A stretch of DNA of 9,068 bases from Sphingopyxis sp. (lineage in GTDB: Bacteria; Pseudomonadota; Alphaproteobacteria; Sphingomonadales; Sphingomonadaceae): NCBI GenBank assembly GCA_012035435.1, contig JAAUPH010000078.1, forward strand, positions 1 through 9,068, read 5' to 3'. How positions within the stretch are numbered: position 1 is the first letter of the stretch; the number at the start of each line of letters is the position of its first letter. Of the stretch, positions 6,286 through 9,068 are shown piece by piece. The notes beneath the pieces were generated by a model. The model was not told the origin of the DNA, did no database searches, and worked only from the letters and a program-made list of their open reading frames with translations. A program made the translations under genes and the position numbers.

Positions 6286-7573
6286 TCACGCCTTGGTGAA
6301 GCGGATCGGCAGGCGTTTCAGCCCGCCGACGAACACCGATTCCACCCGCGCCGGTTCGCCCGCAAGTTCGATACTGGCAAGACGGGGGAGCAATTCCTCC
6401 ATCAGAATACGCATTTCCATCCGCGCCAGATGCTGACCCAGGCAGACATGTGCGCCATGGCCGAAACTGATCTGCGGGTTGGGGTTGCGGTGCGGGTTGA
6501 AGGCGAAGGGGTTGGTGAACACGTCTTCGTCGCGGTTCGCGGAGACATAGTTTAGCATGAGCCAATCGCCCGCGCGGATCGTCTGGCCACTAATCTCCAC
6601 ATCCTCGCGCGCGCTGCGCATGAAATGCTGGACCGGGACGGACCAGCGGATCGCCTCTTCGATCAGGCCCGCCTTGTCGGCCTCGGCATCGCGGACCCGG
6701 TCGAGCAGCGCGGGCGATTTGGCGAGCTCCATGATCGCCCCCGCCGTCGACGCGCTGGTGGTATCATGCCCCGCGGTCGCGATGATCATATAATAGCCCG
6801 ACAGTTCGCGGTCGGGGATTTGGGCGCCATTAATCTCTGCATTGGCGAGCACGGTGGCAATGTCGTCACGCGGATTGACGCGGCGGTCGGCGGTCAGCGC
6901 ACCGAAATAATTTTCGAAATCGGCGATGACATAATTGAGCATCGCGATGGCTTGCTCAGCCGACGTAATCGCCTCGCGACTGCGGTTGAGTTCGGGGTCG
7001 GTCGGCCCGAACAGCTGCTGCGTCAGCATCAACATGCGCGGCTCGTCCTCACGTGGGACGCCCAGGATGTTCATGATCACCCGCAGCGGATATTCGGCAG
7101 CGACATCGCGGGCAAAGTCGCATGTCCCATCGAAGCTGAGCATCTGCTCGACCGTTTCGCGCGCGATTTCGCGGACGCGGGCTTCGACCTCTTTGAGATT
7201 CTTGGGCATGAACCAGCTCTGCGTCAGCAGCCGGTATTTCATATGGTCGGGCGCATCCATCTGCACCAGCGAGCGGATCAGATGGCCGTCATTGCCGGGC
7301 GTCGCCGCGCGCGCCCAGAGCCTCGCCCGCGCGGTCGGTCAGCACCGTCGGCCGCTCCCCGCTGGCAAAGCGCGCCGGATCGCGGCTGATCGCCATGACA
7401 TCGGCATGGCGCGTCACCAGCCAAAAGGGGTCATGCTCCGGATTTTCCGCGACCGCGAGCGGCGCATTGCTTCGGGCCCAGCCAAGTTTGGCGTGGAGAT
7501 CGTCCCACTGGCCGTAAGCGGCAGGGTTGATCACGGCACCGGCAATATCGGCGGGCAGGATTGGTTGGCTCAT
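6286..7573 (-). pseudogene. cytochrome P450 monooxygenase, one frameshift
   Basis: This is a bacterial cytochrome P450 (haem-thiolate monooxygenase needing ferredoxin and reductase partners) read in two frames. The N-terminal part runs from ATG 7573 (MSQPILPADIAGAVINPAAY) to about 7316, after which the frame hits a stop at 7291-7289. The rest is in another frame to TGA 6288-6286. Dropping one base, or restoring two, in the GC-repetitive stretch 7301-7316 joins them as about 428 residues, a normal soluble P450 length. In that numbering the I-helix AGHDTT is at about 267-272, the K-helix E-A-I-R at 306-309, and the haem loop FGHGAHVCLG holds Cys at about 377. All catalytic motifs are intact, so the single shift is either a sequence error or recent inactivation. 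It follows the ATPase by 21 bp on the same strand. No ferredoxin or reductase gene is visible, and the substrate and CYP family are not identifiable. Confidence 0.85.
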
Positions 7574-7579
7574 CTTGGT

Positions 7580-7585
7580 CCCCTC
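7580..7585 (-). promoter_or_regulatory. ribosome binding site of the P450 gene
   Basis: GAGGGG on the minus strand, six bases before ATG 7573, fits a good Shine-Dalgarno sequence. It lies in the 21-bp gap after the ATPase stop codon, so it decides the P450 start and supports co-transcription of the two genes. Confidence 0.6.
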
Positions 7586-7594
7586 AATCTCGGT

Positions 7595-9068
7595 CTATTT
7601 GAACAGGCTGCCCAATATTCCCCGCACCAGGCTCGCGCCCGCACGGCCAGCGATCTGGCGGCCGATGCTGGTCGCGGCCGAGCGCGCAGCCGATTGGACC
7701 ATCTTCTCCGCGATCCCGGGCTTTTCAGCCTCGCGGCGCGCTGCCGCCTCGGCGCGCAGCCGCTCCTTTTCTTCAGCCGCCTTGCGCTTGGCGTCTTCCT
7801 TGGCTTGCACCGCGGCGAGCTTGTCGGCCTCGACCTGCGCCTTGGCCTCAACCGCAGCGGCGGCGGCCTGTTCGCGTTTGGCGGCGATCAGTTCCTCGGC
7901 GCTTTCGCGGTCGACCGTCTCGTCATATTTCCCCGCGACCGGTGAGATCGACTGGATGATCGCACGTTCCTCGAGATCGAGCGGGCCGACCCGCGAACCC
8001 GGCGCGCGGATCAGCGTGCGTTCGACCGGAGACGGCGCGCCATCGGCCATGAGCACCGACACCAGCGCCTCACCCACGCGCAGTTCGGTGATTTCCTGTG
8101 CAACATCAACCTTCGGATTGGGGCGGAAGGTGTCGGCTGCGGCCTTCACCGCCTTTTGATCGCGCGGGGTGAACGCGCGCAGCGCATGCTGAACGCGGTT
8201 GCCGAGCTGGCCCGCGACATCCTCCGGGATATCGATCGGGTTTTGCGTGACGAAATAAACCCCGACGCCCTTGGAGCGGATCAGGCGAACGACCTGTTCG
8301 ATCTTTTCCTGCAAAGCGGCCGGGGCGTCCTCGAACAGCAGATGCGCCTCATCGAAAAAGAAGACGAGCTTCGGCTTGTCGGGATCGCCTACTTCGGGCA
8401 GCGTTTCGAACATTTCCGCGAGCAGCCAGAGCAGGAAGGTGGCGTATAGCTTGGGGCTCGCCATCAACTTGTCGGCGGCGAGAATGTTGACATAGCCGCG
8501 GCCGTTGTCGTCGAGCCGGATCATGTCCATGATGTCGAGCGCGGGTTCGCCAAAGAAATGGTCGCCGCCCTGCGTTTCGAGCGTGAGCAATTGCCGCTGA
8601 ATCGTGCCGACCGTCGCCTTGCTGACATTGCCATATTTGACCGTGAGTTCATCCGCATTTTCGGCGCACCAGGCGAGCATCGCCTGAAGATCGCCGAGAT
8701 CGAGCAGGAGCATGCCCTGTTCGTCGGCCACACGAAAGGCAATGGCGAGCACGCCCTCCTGTACCTCATTAAGCCCCATCAGCCGTGCAAGCAGCAGCGG
8801 GCCCATTTCCGAAATCGTCGTGCGAATGGGGTGTCCTTGTTCGCCGAACAAATCCCAAAAGACCACCGGACAGTCGCGATAAGCCCAATCGGCCTGACCG
8901 ATGTCGGCGGCGCGTTGGGCGAAAACTTCGTGGAGCTTGCCCATCGGGCTGCCCGCCATGGCAAGCCCCGCAAGGTCGCCCTTCACATCGGCGACGAACA
9001 CCGGAACGCCGACCGCCGAAAAGCTTTCCGCGAGGCCCTGCAGCGTCACGGTTTTGCCCGTCCCCGTT
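7595..9068 (-). CDS. HerA-like ATPase, DUF853/YjgR family (5' end outside window)
   Basis: About 490 residues are visible, ending at TAG 7597-7595. The right edge cuts the gene inside the Walker A motif: codons 9067-9050 read T-G-T-G-K-T, the C-terminal part of a GxTGTGKT loop, so the true start lies beyond 9068. GTG at 9049 is therefore not the start. Next come [14 protein letters not shown], the Walker B DEAH (8353-8342, after KLVFFF) and the conserved [20 protein letters not shown] segment. This order fits the HerA/FtsK-like family whose E. coli member is YjgR, about 500 residues, so little is missing. From about 7906 to 7720 the protein becomes an Ala/Lys/Glu-rich probable coiled coil, then ends in a Gly/Arg-rich tail ([20 protein letters not shown]) also typical of the family. 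The cellular role of this family is poorly defined; DNA translocation is inferred from HerA. It is the upstream gene of the P450. Confidence 0.9.
   Translation of the reverse strand, partial: TGTGKTVTLQGLAESFSAVGVPVFVADVKGDLAGLAMAGSPMGKLHEVFAQRAADIGQADWAYRDCPVVFWDLFGEQGHPIRTTISEMGPLLLARLMGLNEVQEGVLAIAFRVADEQGMLLLDLGDLQAMLAWCAENADELTVKYGNVSKATVGTIQRQLLTLETQGGDHFFGEPALDIMDMIRLDDNGRGYVNILAADKLMASPKLYATFLLWLLAEMFETLPEVGDPDKPKLVFFFDEAHLLFEDAPAALQEKIEQVVRLIRSKGVGVYFVTQNPIDIPEDVAGQLGNRVQHALRAFTPRDQKAVKAAADTFRPNPKVDVAQEITELRVGEALVSVLMADGAPSPVERTLIRAPGSRVGPLDLEERAIIQSISPVAGKYDETVDRESAEELIAAKREQAAAAAVEAKAQVEADKLAAVQAKEDAKRKAAEEKERLRAEAAARREAEKPGIAEKMVQSAARSAATSIGRQIAGRAGASLVRGILGSLFK

Noticed and set aside
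7301..7316. CG-repeat tract in the P450 as a phase-variation switch
   Set aside because: The tract is only a few CG units long, far shorter than known contingency repeats, and error or slippage is a simpler explanation.
6625..7945. Long plus-strand open frames (254 and 336 codons) opposite the P450 and ATPase
   Set aside because: They are antisense to motif-bearing genes, overlap each other in different frames, and have compositionally biased translations.

Overview
The window looks like chromosomal DNA of a GC-rich alphaproteobacterium, most likely a sphingomonad (Sphingopyxis/Sphingomonas-like). That reading rests on the high GC content, the Caulobacter/Xanthomonas-type TonB-dependent receptor beside a beta-propeller phytase, and the general character of the proteins. 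It is inference, because no rRNA or other marker gene is present. No mobile element, CRISPR array, tRNA or rRNA was seen.

Layout. Positions 1-129 (minus) hold the N-terminus of a lipoprotein that runs off the left edge. Positions 216-3231 (minus) hold a tightly spaced run transcribed in the order beta-propeller phytase, threonine aldolase, EamA/DMT permease. The aldolase stop and permease GTG start overlap as GTGA. A 165-bp divergent intergenic region (3232-3396) separates the phytase from a large intact TonB-dependent receptor on the plus strand (3397-6192). That region carries a good match to a Pho box facing the phytase and an overlapping TGACA/TGTCA inverted repeat. The receptor ends in a 93-bp convergent spacer with two perfect hairpins, one followed by T5. 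From 7573 down to 6286 (minus) is a cytochrome P450, preceded 21 nt upstream by a HerA-like ATPase (DUF853/YjgR family) that runs off the right edge inside its Walker A motif.

How the genes may work together. The clearest functional unit is the divergent phytase/receptor pair. A lipid-anchored phytase would strip phosphate from phytate, and an outer-membrane receptor could import a related ligand, perhaps under phosphate-starvation control. The aldolase and permease may form an amino-acid handling pair downstream of the phytase. The ATPase and P450 look co-transcribed, but no shared pathway is evident.

Reading-frame damage. The aldolase needs three single-base corrections and the P450 needs one frame correction to give full-length family proteins. 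Three of the four sites lie in or beside short homopolymer runs and the fourth is in a GC-repetitive stretch. The 2.8-kb receptor, the phytase, the permease and the ATPase segment are all intact. This is either sequence error concentrated in places or early gene decay, and sequence alone cannot decide. No convincing wholly new system was found; the putatively Pho-controlled phytase/receptor locus is the most interesting item.
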